A stretch of DNA of 64,000 nt from an uncultured Paracoccaceae bacterium. GTDB taxonomy: Bacteria; Pseudomonadota; Alphaproteobacteria; Rhodobacterales; Rhodobacteraceae. Below the pieces are notes generated by a model. That model made no database searches, was not told the origin of the DNA, and saw only the letters and a list, made by a program, of their open reading frames with translations. A program made the translations under genes and the position numbers. This document shows, one piece after another, positions 27,517 through 36,306 of the stretch (position 1 is the first letter of the stretch; every line of letters begins with the position of its first letter). The stretch is from contig CANLYJ010000002.1 in assembly GCA_947495295.1 (NCBI GenBank), positions 771,827-835,826 of the forward strand. Reading direction: 5' to 3'.

Positions 27517-27897
27517 TCAGCGCCAATACCAATTGGCCTGCTGTTGTGCCGCGTGGATGATTGCATTTCCAAATATCGAAAACCCGTTTCTGTCCAAAGA
27601 TATCACCGCCTCAGCCGCGATCATGAAAAGTGCTATTCCGGCCAACGCCCAAGGCATCCATCGGCCAACATTTCCAATAATAAAAACATGCGTGCCGGGC
27701 ATTTCCCCGGCCAGTCGTGTACGCAGCGCCAACATCACATCTAACCGCAATAAAACAGCCCTGATGATACATCCCAAAAGGATGAGGTATGCCCCCAAAA
27801 GAATGACGAAAAACAGCCAATGATTTCCGCTTTGGTCCAACCGGGCCAGGTCAATCATGACCCGTTCAATGGATTGTGGAACAACAGAACGTAACAT
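27517..27897 (-). CDS. two-transmembrane-helix protein of unknown function
   Basis: A 126-residue membrane protein with two long hydrophobic segments (WLFFVILLGAYLILLGCIIR near residue 27 and MPWALAGIALFMIAAEAVI near residue 83) joined by a basic loop. I recognise no family. The ATG at 27897 lies 13 bases after the stop of the preceding gene; the longer frame upstream only overlaps that gene. Within the operon it sits between the cytosolic genes (TIR and the next) and the exported VWA gene, so it may link the two compartments. Confidence 0.7.
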   Translation of the reverse strand: MLRSVVPQSIERVMIDLARLDQSGNHWLFFVILLGAYLILLGCIIRAVLLRLDVMLALRTRLAGEMPGTHVFIIGNVGRWMPWALAGIALFMIAAEAVISLDRNGFSIFGNAIIHAAQQQANWYWR

Positions 27898-27910
27898 AGA
27901 CGCGCAGGCC

Positions 27911-28789
27911 CTAATCCAAATCTTCGGGCGGCTCGGGGGCTTTGTCGATCGACGGCTTTGCCTCTTCTGCGGTGCCGATTGCACCATTGCCGGAATAACT
28001 GCTTTCTGCCTGGCGAACGAGCTTGGCTTGCTGCTGACGTAAACTGACAATTACGGGATCATCGGACGCCATATCAGCATCCATCAGATCACGTATTGAC
28101 GCCTGAATCTCTTTGGTGCGGGCTGCGACATCTAGCGTTTCGGCATGTTTGTCGCGCTGCAATCCGCGTACCAGCTCAAGGGTTTTTCGCAGTCGGTCGG
28201 CCGTTTCCATGTCGTCGTCATGGGTCGCCTTGAACAGGCGTTCTTGCAGGGAATTGTAAAGCAGTCCGACCTCGTCGCGATCCGATACATTCTTGTCGCG
28301 ACGGACCGCGACATCGACAGCGTTCAGTTCAAAGTGACCGTCACGCGATAACTGGGCTGCATCAACGGGCAGTTGCGCATCCACTGCATTTTCAAAGCCT
28401 TTATAGGCGTCTGGTTGAAAATCCTTCGCGATCTTGCGCACAGATTTTTCCAGCGGGCGCATCACCGATTCCTGAACATCATAACCGTCCAGAATTGCGT
28501 CCTCTGCGCGCTTGCGGCTGATACGATAGGTGACCTCAAGTGCCACATGGAATTTGAGCTCACCGACGGAAGATATCGCCTCGAATTCCGTTGTATCGCG
28601 GGTCCACCCCGTTTGGACCTGATAAAACCGGGTGTAGACACGCCTTAGTCGTTCGCCCACCGTGACACGTGGTGGGTCACCAAGTGCGACGACTTGGTTA
28701 TGACGTGTACGGCCATATGTCAGGCAGTGACGCCGGTTTTTGTCCAGATCAGATAGTGTCTCAAACTCATCAATCAGTTTCATTTTCAC
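27911..28789 (-). CDS. protein of unknown fold in the TIR operon (faint SPFH-like pattern)
   Basis: A 292-residue soluble, highly charged protein. The middle (LKFHVALEVTYRISRKRAED, then DVQESVMRPLEKSVRKIAKD) faintly recalls the SPFH/band-7 pattern of beta strand, then helix, and the later NAVDVAVRRD fits that too, followed by a charged helical region to about residue 255. I would not assign the family without a profile search. There is no signal peptide or membrane helix, so it is probably cytosolic. It overlaps the end of the TIR gene by 20 bases, a strong sign of co-translation. Confidence 0.7.
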   Translation of the reverse strand: MKMKLIDEFETLSDLDKNRRHCLTYGRTRHNQVVALGDPPRVTVGERLRRVYTRFYQVQTGWTRDTTEFEAISSVGELKFHVALEVTYRISRKRAEDAILDGYDVQESVMRPLEKSVRKIAKDFQPDAYKGFENAVDAQLPVDAAQLSRDGHFELNAVDVAVRRDKNVSDRDEVGLLYNSLQERLFKATHDDDMETADRLRKTLELVRGLQRDKHAETLDVAARTKEIQASIRDLMDADMASDDPVIVSLRQQQAKLVRQAESSYSGNGAIGTAEEAKPSIDKAPEPPEDLD

Positions 28790-30719
28790 TCCGGTTCAAA
28801 ATCGATTTTAACGGGCCACCGTCCTTGATAATTTGAATTTCGGCTTCGGTCAGAAAACGTGCGCTGCCCTGATAGACCATTGCCGCCCGATCTGCGTTTT
28901 TTGGGTGCAGCGTTTCATGTACCAGGCCGGCAAGAGCCAAGTATGGGTCGGGGTCGGGCATGATTTCCCCGGATTTGATCTCTTCCATGCGTTTGGAGGC
29001 GAAAAACTGAAAAACATTCTGCATATCCCGCCGTGCGAGATAGTCATAACCCGTCATCTGCCGGGCCATCCCGGCGCGACGGAACCCGGCCAATAAGCGC
29101 GTGATAACCGCATGGTCACGCGGAGCAATATCGCACATCAAATCCTGCAAGGTCAGTCGGTTACTTGTTTCGGTTGTCAACAGGGGCATGCCCCGAAACG
29201 CAATCATCAGCGCGAATATCGGGACCTGTCGCGCCAGAAGGGCGTCATCATCAGTGGCGGGTTCATCGGCCCAGTCCGCAAGGGCGGCAAGGAAAAGGGC
29301 TGCTGGAACAGCCCGTGAAACAGTGTCCTTTCCTGCACCATCCTCGAGTTTCAGGTCACCCTCATCCTGGTTCTCTTCGGCGGTTTTTTCAGTGGCGGGC
29401 CCCTTCGAAAGTGCCCCGAATTCCGACGTCTCGCTGGTGTCCTTATGACCATAGAGCGCGGCACTATAACGGGCGGCTTTGTGCAGCACTGGATCATAAA
29501 ACACCTCTCGTCCGATTGCCTTCATGACGTCAACCGAAATTGCCGGACGTCGCAGGGCCAGCCGCCCCAGGGCGATCATGATCGCAGCCAGTTTGGCATC
29601 CTTGTTCTTGCTTGCGCTGCCGCGCCGTGGTCGGGCGAGCTGCGCCAGTATGTCGCGGATTTGCGGCAGGTTCGCTTCGTTTTCTGCTGCTGCGGCCAGA
29701 ATATCGGATGTCAGCCAGACGAACTGAACGCTATCCAGATCCGACAACCATCTGTTCAGGATGCGGTGCTGTACCCCATGCAAATCATGTTGTGCCAACG
29801 AACCGATGGTCTGGACAATCGCATGATCAACCTGGTCCAACGGACCCGCGGCCAGGCGTTGTTGCATCCATGCGAAAAACACCTCGCGAATATCATCCAG
29901 CTCATCCCAGATATGGGTGAGCAGCGCACCGCGCCAGTTTCGGTCCCGAAATCGCAAAAGCGTGGGCTGCGCGGACCCATCAGCTGTTGGCAAATTAGCG
30001 CGTTCCGCCTTGATCTGCGTGAAACGATCGCTTGCCGTGCGGGTCGACAGGACCCGAGGGCGCGCGGCAAGCTCTTCCTCGCTTGGCGCGCCCAATGCAG
30101 CTTCGATTGCAGCCTCGATCCCTTTGGCCGTATCCACGACCAGATCAACAGGACAATATTCAAGCAAGGCTGTCGCCAGCATCAGGCTTAATGATTTTGG
30201 ATCTTTGGTCGCATCTGACTGAAACCAGGTTTGCGGCGTTTCCACACTATGTGACGTAAAATGCGGACGCGCGGGCGCCACCTGATCGGAGGACAGCTCC
30301 TTGAGGTAATTGATGTGCCCGATAAACTGTTTGTCAAAGGCCAGATCCTTGATCTCTGGCACGGTCACGGATTGCAGGAAAGTAATTTTCTTGGCCAAGT
30401 CCGGTGGGGCGACAAAGTCCCCGATAAAGCACGGCAGGATCAGGTTTCCGATACGGCCATCGCGCGCCATATCGATTTCGCGTTCTATCCAGCCCGAAGA
30501 TTTGTTGCCCACACTATCCTTCGTCAAGATGACGATCATCGCGCGGGAATTGTTGATTGCCTCCGCAATCCAGTCGCGGAAATCACCGACGCGGATGTAT
30601 GCATCATACCAAAAATCAAGATGATAGGCTTCTAGCGACCGGACAAGCCCTTCGACTTCGTCTTTGTGCGCGCGCGCATAAGAAATAAAAACAGAATCCA
30701 CTGAAACCACAATATGCAA
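28770..30719 (-). CDS. TIR-domain protein, large
   Basis: A 649-residue protein whose N-terminal 140 residues are a TIR domain: box 1 VFISYARAHKDEVEGL, then DFWYDAYIRVGDFRDWIAEA, then AMIVILTKDSV and SGWIEREIDMA. The Glu four residues after Trp in the last motif is at the position of the catalytic Glu of NAD-cleaving TIR domains, so NADase activity is plausible. The remaining 500 residues are helical and repeat-like with an acidic stretch near 430-455 and no recognisable domain. There is no signal peptide, so it is cytosolic. The start is uncertain: TTG 30719 opens the frame, with GTG at 30710 and 30701 closer to the domain. It is the first gene of the nine-gene operon. Confidence 0.82.
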   Translation of the reverse strand: MHIVVSVDSVFISYARAHKDEVEGLVRSLEAYHLDFWYDAYIRVGDFRDWIAEAINNSRAMIVILTKDSVGNKSSGWIEREIDMARDGRIGNLILPCFIGDFVAPPDLAKKITFLQSVTVPEIKDLAFDKQFIGHINYLKELSSDQVAPARPHFTSHSVETPQTWFQSDATKDPKSLSLMLATALLEYCPVDLVVDTAKGIEAAIEAALGAPSEEELAARPRVLSTRTASDRFTQIKAERANLPTADGSAQPTLLRFRDRNWRGALLTHIWDELDDIREVFFAWMQQRLAAGPLDQVDHAIVQTIGSLAQHDLHGVQHRILNRWLSDLDSVQFVWLTSDILAAAAENEANLPQIRDILAQLARPRRGSASKNKDAKLAAIMIALGRLALRRPAISVDVMKAIGREVFYDPVLHKAARYSAALYGHKDTSETSEFGALSKGPATEKTAEENQDEGDLKLEDGAGKDTVSRAVPAALFLAALADWADEPATDDDALLARQVPIFALMIAFRGMPLLTTETSNRLTLQDLMCDIAPRDHAVITRLLAGFRRAGMARQMTGYDYLARRDMQNVFQFFASKRMEEIKSGEIMPDPDPYLALAGLVHETLHPKNADRAAMVYQGSARFLTEAEIQIIKDGGPLKSILNRSENETD

Positions 30720-30828
30720 CTTAAACGCGTTGATGGTGCAACGGTCGGTGCCGTGACGTCAAGCGAAAGCGTTTTGGACGACAAGGTCGCGGCGGCGTCG
30801 TTTCGTTGTGGTTATATCGGGAAGCGCA

Positions 30829-31602
30829 TTAGTTTGTTTTTTCCTGCATTTTGCGCGTCATCTTGAGTACCGACCAACGCGGCAGGAAAGGGATCAGCCA
30901 GTTTAAAGCGAAACGCAGCTTGCCGTCATTGACCGCCCGCAATTCGCCCCGCCGCATGGCATCATAGCCGAATTTGGCGACACTGCGGGGCGTTGCACCT
31001 GATTTCGTCAGGTTCGTCCCTTCCAGATCCGCCCGGACGGCGAATTCGGTTTCGACATAACCGGGTTCGAGGGCGGTGACAGTGACCCCCTTATCCTTCA
31101 GCTCTTCGGCCAAGGCCTGTGAAAAGCTGGAGACATAGGCTTTGGTGGCAAAGTACGTGGCCTGCAAGGGACCGGGCAGATAGCTGGCCGTGGAACTGAC
31201 GTTGAGGATCTTGCCGCCGCCTTGCGCCACCATGTCCCTTGCCACCATATGGGTCAGGGCGACAAGCGATTTGACGTTCAGATCGATCATCGCCAGATCG
31301 TCCGCCAGGTCACGATTGATGAACTCGCCATGCCCGCCAAAGGCTGCATTGTTGATCAGGATATCGATCCGCTGTCCTTTGGTTGCGTCATAAAGCTGCT
31401 GCGCGCCATTGGGCGTTCCCAGATCAAGCGGGACCGTGGTGACAGTAACCTTATGCGCCGCCTCAATCTCGACCTTGAGAGCGGAAAGTTCGGCCCCGCG
31501 CCGGGCCGTGATGATCAGGTCGCCACCCTTTTCCGCATGGTACAAGGCGAATTCACGTCCAATACCGGCAGAGGCACCGGTGATAAGCGCAGTGTTCGGC
31601 AT
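30829..31602 (-). CDS. short-chain dehydrogenase/reductase (YqjQ/DltE-like)
   Basis: A 257-residue SDR. The cofactor motif is TGASAGIG at residues 8-15, the NNAAFGG motif lies near 85 and the catalytic Tyr is in YFATKAYV (YxxxK). The C-terminal part ending FLPRWSVLKMTRKMQEK is typical of the membrane-proximal SDRs annotated DltE or 'SDR family NAD(P)-dependent oxidoreductase'. ATG 31602 has GGAGATC upstream. It is monocistronic, 110 bases beyond the TIR gene start, and probably unrelated to the TIR operon. Confidence 0.82.
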   Translation of the reverse strand: MPNTALITGASAGIGREFALYHAEKGGDLIITARRGAELSALKVEIEAAHKVTVTTVPLDLGTPNGAQQLYDATKGQRIDILINNAAFGGHGEFINRDLADDLAMIDLNVKSLVALTHMVARDMVAQGGGKILNVSSTASYLPGPLQATYFATKAYVSSFSQALAEELKDKGVTVTALEPGYVETEFAVRADLEGTNLTKSGATPRSVAKFGYDAMRRGELRAVNDGKLRFALNWLIPFLPRWSVLKMTRKMQEKTN

Positions 31603-31680
31603 GATGATCTCCACAGTGGTTGAGGGCGTTGCACTGAGTATTGCGCCTTCGCGCATCACTGATCAACATACTCCACGCAC

Positions 31681-31712
31681 AAAAAAGCGGCCCGTATTCG
31701 CATACGGACCGC
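31681..31712 (-). terminator. intrinsic terminator of gcrA
   Basis: On the minus strand the arms GCGG-CCGTAT / ATACGG-CCGC (one internal mismatch, loop of four) are followed by TTTTTT. It lies 24 bases after the gcrA stop and before the divergent-facing SDR gene. Confidence 0.8.
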
Positions 31713-31735
31713 GTCTATTCGTAAATGGGCTGCGT

Positions 31736-32323
31736 TCAGCGGCGCCGGTCCCGCCGTGATGACATCGGCTGGAAGGCCACGCCAACATGCGCCTCGCAAT
31801 AGGGCTTGCCCTGTTGTACCGCCAGACCGCAGAACCAGAAATCATCCGTTGCCGGATCGCCGACAGGCCATTTGCAGGTCTTTTCGGTCAATTCCATCAG
31901 CGTGATTTTCTTGGCGGTCTTTTCAACTTCACTTACCTTTGCCAGCGCTTCCGGGCTGATTTCATTCGCCGACGGCTGCGGTGGCAAGGGTTGCCCGGCA
32001 GGAATGATCGCCCGCCGCGCGGCGGATATCGGGATGCCGTTCTCGTCCAGTTCCGGCTCTTCCTTTGGTGGGGTCGAGGCGGGTTTGGCTTTGGTTGCAG
32101 GTTTCGGGGCGGGCTTGGCTGCCGCCGCTGGCTTTTCCTTCGGCGCCGCTTTGGTTGCAGCGGCGCCACCAGAACCTGCACGGTTGGACAAGCCCAGGCG
32201 GTGGACCTTGCCAATCACGGCGTTGCGGGTCACCCCGCCCAGTTCCTTGGCGATCTGGCTGGCTGACTGGCCTTCGCCCCACATCTTTTTGAGCGTCTCG
32301 ACGCGCTCGTCTGTCCAGGACAT
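31736..32323 (-). CDS. gcrA: cell cycle regulator GcrA
   Basis: A 195-residue GcrA-family protein. The N-terminal helix-turn-helix starts SWTDERVETLKKMWGEGQS and continues GVTRNAVIGKVHRLGLSNRA, the diagnostic DNA-binding domain. A low-complexity Ala/Lys/Pro linker follows (residues about 50-95), then the C-terminal sigma-70-interacting domain with CKWPVGDP and FCGLAVQQGKPYCEAHVG, the usual zinc-free Cys-containing end. In alphaproteobacteria GcrA binds the sigma-70 holoenzyme and activates promoters with methylated GANTC sites. It is monocistronic with its own terminator. Confidence 0.95.
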   Translation of the reverse strand: MSWTDERVETLKKMWGEGQSASQIAKELGGVTRNAVIGKVHRLGLSNRAGSGGAAATKAAPKEKPAAAAKPAPKPATKAKPASTPPKEEPELDENGIPISAARRAIIPAGQPLPPQPSANEISPEALAKVSEVEKTAKKITLMELTEKTCKWPVGDPATDDFWFCGLAVQQGKPYCEAHVGVAFQPMSSRRDRRR

Positions 32324-32450
32324 ATCGTTTCCTCTGGTTCGGAGGGACTGATGGCTTACATCAGGCCTTGTCTATTCTTCGATCCCCTATTCTAAGCATG
32401 GCAGAGGCGGATGTGAAGGACCGACACCGCAATTTGCCAAAGGGTGCGAC

Positions 32451-33254
32451 ATGAAAGAACAAGCAATGATGGGTGTGCGCCGATTTGGCCGGGTCAACTG
32501 GCTGGGCACATGGACATTGATGCGCCGCGAAACACGCCGTTTCATGAATGTCTGGTCGCAGACGGTCATGGCGCCGCTAATCAATGCGGGCCTTTTCTTG
32601 ATGATCTTTACCATCGCCATCGGACCTAGCCGGGGGGATGTGATGGGTGTCCCTTTCATGACCTTCTTGGCCCCCGGCATCCTGACGATGACGGTGATCC
32701 AGAACGCCTTTGCAAATACATCATCCAGCCTGACCTCGGCCAAGATGCAGGGCAATATCGTTGATACGCTGATGCCGCCCTTATCGGCGGCCGAACTGGT
32801 GGTGGGTTATCTGAGCGGCGCGGTCGTGCGCGGGTTCCTTGTGGCGGTTGTCATCGGGGCGGGGGCTGCCATCTTTCTTGGTGTCGTCATCCAGCAACCG
32901 CTATGGGTGATTTGCTTTGTTTTGCTGGGGTCCGTGTTGATGGGCGGGCTTGGCATGATTGCGGGCATCTTTGCCAACAAGTTTGACGAGCTTTCCGCGA
33001 TTTCCAATTTTCTGATCACACCCTTGGCGTTCCTGTCCGGGACGTTCTATTCGATTGATGCATTGCCCCCGTTTTTGCAGACGCTCAGCCATATCAACCC
33101 GTTCTTTTATGTGATCGACGGGGTGCGCTTTGGCATGATCGGGGTCAGCGACAGCAGCCCATGGATTGGCCTGGGTGTTGTAGGGGTGGCCTGTGTCATC
33201 GTGGTTGGCATTTGCTGGCGCTGGATGAAAACAGGCTTCCGGTTGAAGAGCTAG
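32451..33254 (+). CDS. ABC-2 type transporter permease (YadH-like)
   Basis: A 267-residue permease of the ABC-2 family with six hydrophobic helices and the family signature region MQGNIVDTLMPPLSAAELVV followed by the conserved FLSGTFYSIDALPPFLQ near residue 200. Close to E. coli YadH and the NodJ/DrrB group. These export polysaccharides, drugs or lipids together with an ATPase, but no ABC ATPase lies beside it, so the partner must be elsewhere. The 3' end overlaps the convergent small membrane protein gene by four bases. Confidence 0.88.
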   Translation: MKEQAMMGVRRFGRVNWLGTWTLMRRETRRFMNVWSQTVMAPLINAGLFLMIFTIAIGPSRGDVMGVPFMTFLAPGILTMTVIQNAFANTSSSLTSAKMQGNIVDTLMPPLSAAELVVGYLSGAVVRGFLVAVVIGAGAAIFLGVVIQQPLWVICFVLLGSVLMGGLGMIAGIFANKFDELSAISNFLITPLAFLSGTFYSIDALPPFLQTLSHINPFFYVIDGVRFGMIGVSDSSPWIGLGVVGVACVIVVGICWRWMKTGFRLKS

Positions 33255-33664
33255 AAAACGTCCCGCAAGGGCACGCCGCGTTCGGCCATAACCTCGGACA
33301 GTTCATCAATATCGGGCAGGTCACCGGCAAATGTGCCTTCTTCGCGTCCGTCTTTGTAAACGATGGTCACTGTGCATTCGGCGCTAAGTTCGGTGACCCG
33401 TAGATACGCGATGTCATCCAAAGGAATGGATCGGGGTTTGCGCCAGGCTGCCAATGTCAGGTGATCCTGATCCACCCGAATGCCCGAGATCGGTTTGGGA
33501 AGCAGCATCCATGTAAACGTAATCGCGCTGAGCGCCCAGACCAGCGTCATCAGATGTTGCGCCCCCGTCAGGGTCACGACAGTCATCAACAATATAATGG
33601 CAATCGCAAACAACCGGATCACCCATTGATTCGGTGCTCTGCGATACTCGTAAACGTCGTTCAT
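33251..33664 (-). CDS. small membrane protein with PH-like domain
   Basis: A 137-residue protein with two hydrophobic helices (residues about 15-60) followed by a beta-rich region (ISGIRVDQDHLTLAAWRKPR then IAYLRVTELSAECTVTIVYK) that looks like the bacterial PH-like fold of small membrane proteins. The function is unknown. ATG 33664 (MNDVYEYRR) is preferred to a longer start that adds 11 unconserved residues. Confidence 0.65.
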   Translation of the reverse strand: MNDVYEYRRAPNQWVIRLFAIAIILLMTVVTLTGAQHLMTLVWALSAITFTWMLLPKPISGIRVDQDHLTLAAWRKPRSIPLDDIAYLRVTELSAECTVTIVYKDGREEGTFAGDLPDIDELSEVMAERGVPLRDVF

Positions 33665-33733
33665 GATCGCGCATCTAGCCCAAAATCGTGGCTGCAATTT
33701 GACCGGGGCAGTATGGGTGTTGCCGTATTCTGA

Positions 33734-34612
33734 TCAAGCGATCTTTCTATTTTCCCGCCAGGCAAGCAAAGTTGCGCCGGTCAGGATGATCGCAGCGCCG
33801 CAGATGCTGATCACATCAGGTACAACATCAAAGATCAGCAGATCGTAAAGTGCCGCAAAGATCAGCGTGACATAGCTGAATGGCGTCACGAAGCTGGCAT
33901 CGGCCCGGGCCACGGCATTCACGAAACATGTTTGGGCTGCGGCCATCAGGACCCCGATCCCGACAAGGGCCGCCCATTGTGCCTGCGTCGGTGGCACCCA
34001 GACAGGCCAAACCGCGAGCGACGCGATGACCAGCCCAAGCGCGTTATTGGTCAGAAGGATCTGAAAGGCCGGTTCCTTATTGGCCAGTTTCTTGATGAAG
34101 ATCAGCTCCATCCCCATGATGACCGCCGCCCCAAGGGCCAAAAGCCCCGCCAGTTGAAAACTATCAGGTCCGGGGCGCAGCAAGATCATCGCTCCACCAA
34201 GCGCCATGATGGCCGCTGTCCAACGCCACGGCCCGACGCGTTCACCCAGCAAGGGGATCGCCAGCAGCATGCCGAAAACCGGGTTGAGAAAACTGATCGC
34301 GGTTGCGTCTGAAAGCGGGATATAGCTGACCGCGGCAAACATCAGCGTCACACCGCCCCATCCAAACAGGGTGCGCCCGATATGCAGGCCCCAATCCGGT
34401 CTTCTCAGGGTTGGTCTGTAGAGTGCTGCCGCCGTGGCAATCGCCATGAATGCAAAAAGGAATCGTCCATGGCTGATCTGCAAAGGGTGCAGCGGATCGC
34501 CCAGGAAATCAGTGCCCAGTGTTTTTGCAAACAGCATCGTCCCCGCAATGAAGGCCGTCGCCGTCAGCATCAGGGCAACAGCAAGTGGAGGATTGGATGC
34601 GCGCAGGGTCAT
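33734..34612 (-). CDS. EamA/DMT-superfamily transporter
   Basis: A 292-residue protein with ten predicted transmembrane helices in two EamA repeats, each with the conserved Pro/Gly pattern (SDATAISFLNPVFGMLLAIP in the first; ADASFVTPFSYVTLIFAALY in the second). These permeases export amino acids or metabolites. I chose ATG 34612 (MTLRASNPPLAV) since the 55 extra residues of the longest frame have no membrane segment and run over the promoter of the divergent gene. Confidence 0.82.
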   Translation of the reverse strand: MTLRASNPPLAVALMLTATAFIAGTMLFAKTLGTDFLGDPLHPLQISHGRFLFAFMAIATAAALYRPTLRRPDWGLHIGRTLFGWGGVTLMFAAVSYIPLSDATAISFLNPVFGMLLAIPLLGERVGPWRWTAAIMALGGAMILLRPGPDSFQLAGLLALGAAVIMGMELIFIKKLANKEPAFQILLTNNALGLVIASLAVWPVWVPPTQAQWAALVGIGVLMAAAQTCFVNAVARADASFVTPFSYVTLIFAALYDLLIFDVVPDVISICGAAIILTGATLLAWRENRKIA

Positions 34613-34763
34613 GCCCGCTTTCTGAACTGCGCCTTTGTCCTTGGCAATTGCGGAAATGGCCTGCGATATGCTAACTGATTGAGAAGAAAAAGGAGTGCCC
34701 TGCCAGTGATCAAGTAACGGACCGCTATCCATCCATTTGATCCAACTTTGCGGGAGCACATTC

Positions 34764-35288
34764 ATGCAACCCATCATCTATGACGTCGCCGTGTCGGCTG
34801 ACGGTTACATCGCGGGTGCGTCTGGCGACGTGTCCCTTTTTCCTCATACCGGTGAGGTGGTCGACGACTACACCGCCCGGCTGCAAACCTACGCTGCCGT
34901 CATCATGGGGCGGGCGACCTATGAATTCGGTTACGCTTTCGGGCTGAAACCGGGACAGAACCCGTACCCATGGGCGCAATCCCTGGTCATTTCGAAAACG
35001 ATGGACCTGCCAACTGACGCCCAGATCGAGAAGGTCACTGACCCGATGCCACGTATCGAAACCTTGCGGGCAGAAGCGGCGGGTCCGATCTATCTTTGCG
35101 GTGGGGGAATTCTTGCAGGGCTCTTGCTACGGGCCGGATATATCACCCATCTGCGGCTGAAACGGGCACCAATCCTTTTGGGGCAGGGCGTTCCGCTTTT
35201 CACCGGTGAGGTGCCTGCCAGGCAGATGCAACTGACGGACCATAGGATATATGAAAGCGGCGTGATCTATCAGGAATACACGCTTTGA
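34764..35288 (+). CDS. dihydrofolate reductase-family (RibD C-terminal-like) protein
   Basis: A 174-residue protein of the DHFR/RibD-C fold: IYDVAVSADGYIAG at the start, AAVIMGRATYEFG as the NADPH-binding helix, IYLCGGGILAGLLLRAG for the second nucleotide motif and APILLGQGVPLF near the end. Members of this YyaP/DUF reductase group are annotated 'dihydrofolate reductase family' but their substrates are generally unknown. ATG 34764 has GCGGGAG upstream. The gene is followed by a strong terminator. Confidence 0.82.
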   Translation: MQPIIYDVAVSADGYIAGASGDVSLFPHTGEVVDDYTARLQTYAAVIMGRATYEFGYAFGLKPGQNPYPWAQSLVISKTMDLPTDAQIEKVTDPMPRIETLRAEAAGPIYLCGGGILAGLLLRAGYITHLRLKRAPILLGQGVPLFTGEVPARQMQLTDHRIYESGVIYQEYTL

Positions 35289-35293
35289 GCGTT

Positions 35294-35323
35294 GCCCCGG
35301 CGACCCGTTCGCCGGGGCGTTTT
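35294..35323 (+). terminator. intrinsic terminator of the DHFR-like gene
   Basis: A perfect nine-pair stem CCCCGGCGA (35295-35303) / TCGCCGGGG (35309-35317), five-base loop, then CGTTTT. It also ends against the convergent AAA ATPase gene. Confidence 0.8.
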
Positions 35324-36102
35324 CAAAACTGGCTTTCCGTTTCATCCGCGATGGCTTCGGCGATGAACGCTTCCGGATCGATTGTAAAATCCTGATAAAG
35401 CCGGAAATGTGAGGTCTCGCGATAATCGACCGGGGTGATCCCGCCCTTGGTGATCTGCCAGATATCGGCACCGGGCAAGGCCATCAGGATTGGCGAATGG
35501 GTTGCCATAATCACCTGTGCCTTTGCGCTCAACTGGATACGGTTGAGAATACGCAGGAGGCCAAGCTGGCGCTTGGGTGACAGCGCACTTTCCGGTTCAT
35601 CCATGAAGTATATGCCTTGCCGCGCCATGCGTTCTTCGAAGACGCGCATGAAGCCTTCGCCGTGGGAATGGGACAGAAAATCTGGTGGAGCTTCGCCAGC
35701 ATCCTGCGCAGCCTCGTCCAGATATCGAGCAACACTAAAGAAGCTTTCGGCCTTGAAAAACCAGCCATTTGTTATTCTCGGCAACCACGCGGCACGGATC
35801 GCCTGCGCGAGGAGCGAACCGCTGCGATCCTTTGCGCGGCTATGATCGACAGGCATATATCCCTTCCCGCCGCCCGACTCATCGTAACCCGATAATGCGG
35901 CGATCGCTTCGATCAGCGTTGATTTGCCAGTGCCGTTTTCGCCAATGATAATTGTCACTGGCGCTGTGAAGCTCAATTCGAAATCCGGATCCTGCAACCA
36001 ATGCAGATTAAACGGGTAACCATTCTCCATCTTCTCGGGGCGCAAGGTGATCCGTTTCAGAAACGGCGCATCCAGCTTTGTCTGATACTGTTTGCGAGGC
36101 AT
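35323..36102 (-). CDS. AAA-type ATPase, RecF/AAA_21-like
   Basis: A 259-residue ATPase. Walker A is IIIGENGTGKSTLIEAIAAL near residues 50-70, the signature-like LSPKRQLGLLRI and Walker B IYFMDEPESAL follow, and a switch His is in VIMATHSPILMA. Such small ABC-like ATPases with a hinge insertion (here SRAKDRSGSLLAQAIRAA) are known as predicted ATPases (COG3910 type). There is no partner nuclease or toxin next to it, so I do not assign it to a defence system. ATG 36102 is the only sensible start. Confidence 0.82.
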   Translation of the reverse strand: MPRKQYQTKLDAPFLKRITLRPEKMENGYPFNLHWLQDPDFELSFTAPVTIIIGENGTGKSTLIEAIAALSGYDESGGGKGYMPVDHSRAKDRSGSLLAQAIRAAWLPRITNGWFFKAESFFSVARYLDEAAQDAGEAPPDFLSHSHGEGFMRVFEERMARQGIYFMDEPESALSPKRQLGLLRILNRIQLSAKAQVIMATHSPILMALPGADIWQITKGGITPVDYRETSHFRLYQDFTIDPEAFIAEAIADETESQF

Positions 36103-36306
36103 GACACGGGGCTCATTGAAAATTCGTCCTTCCTTATGCCCTCATTTCCCGCTATCCCGCCAGCATGATGATAAAGATGACAGCTGAAAACCGACGCAGA
36201 CGCTAATCGCGCCGCCTTTTGTCACGACCTCATCTAACCCCCTAAAAACATTGACACCCCCCTGTGGTTCTGCACCAATCGGGCTTATCTTCGAAGGATG
36301 ATCAAG

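Noticed and set aside
35323..36102. The AAA ATPase as part of a defence system
   Set aside because: No nuclease, toxin or other effector gene is adjacent, and similar ATPases are common housekeeping-type genes.
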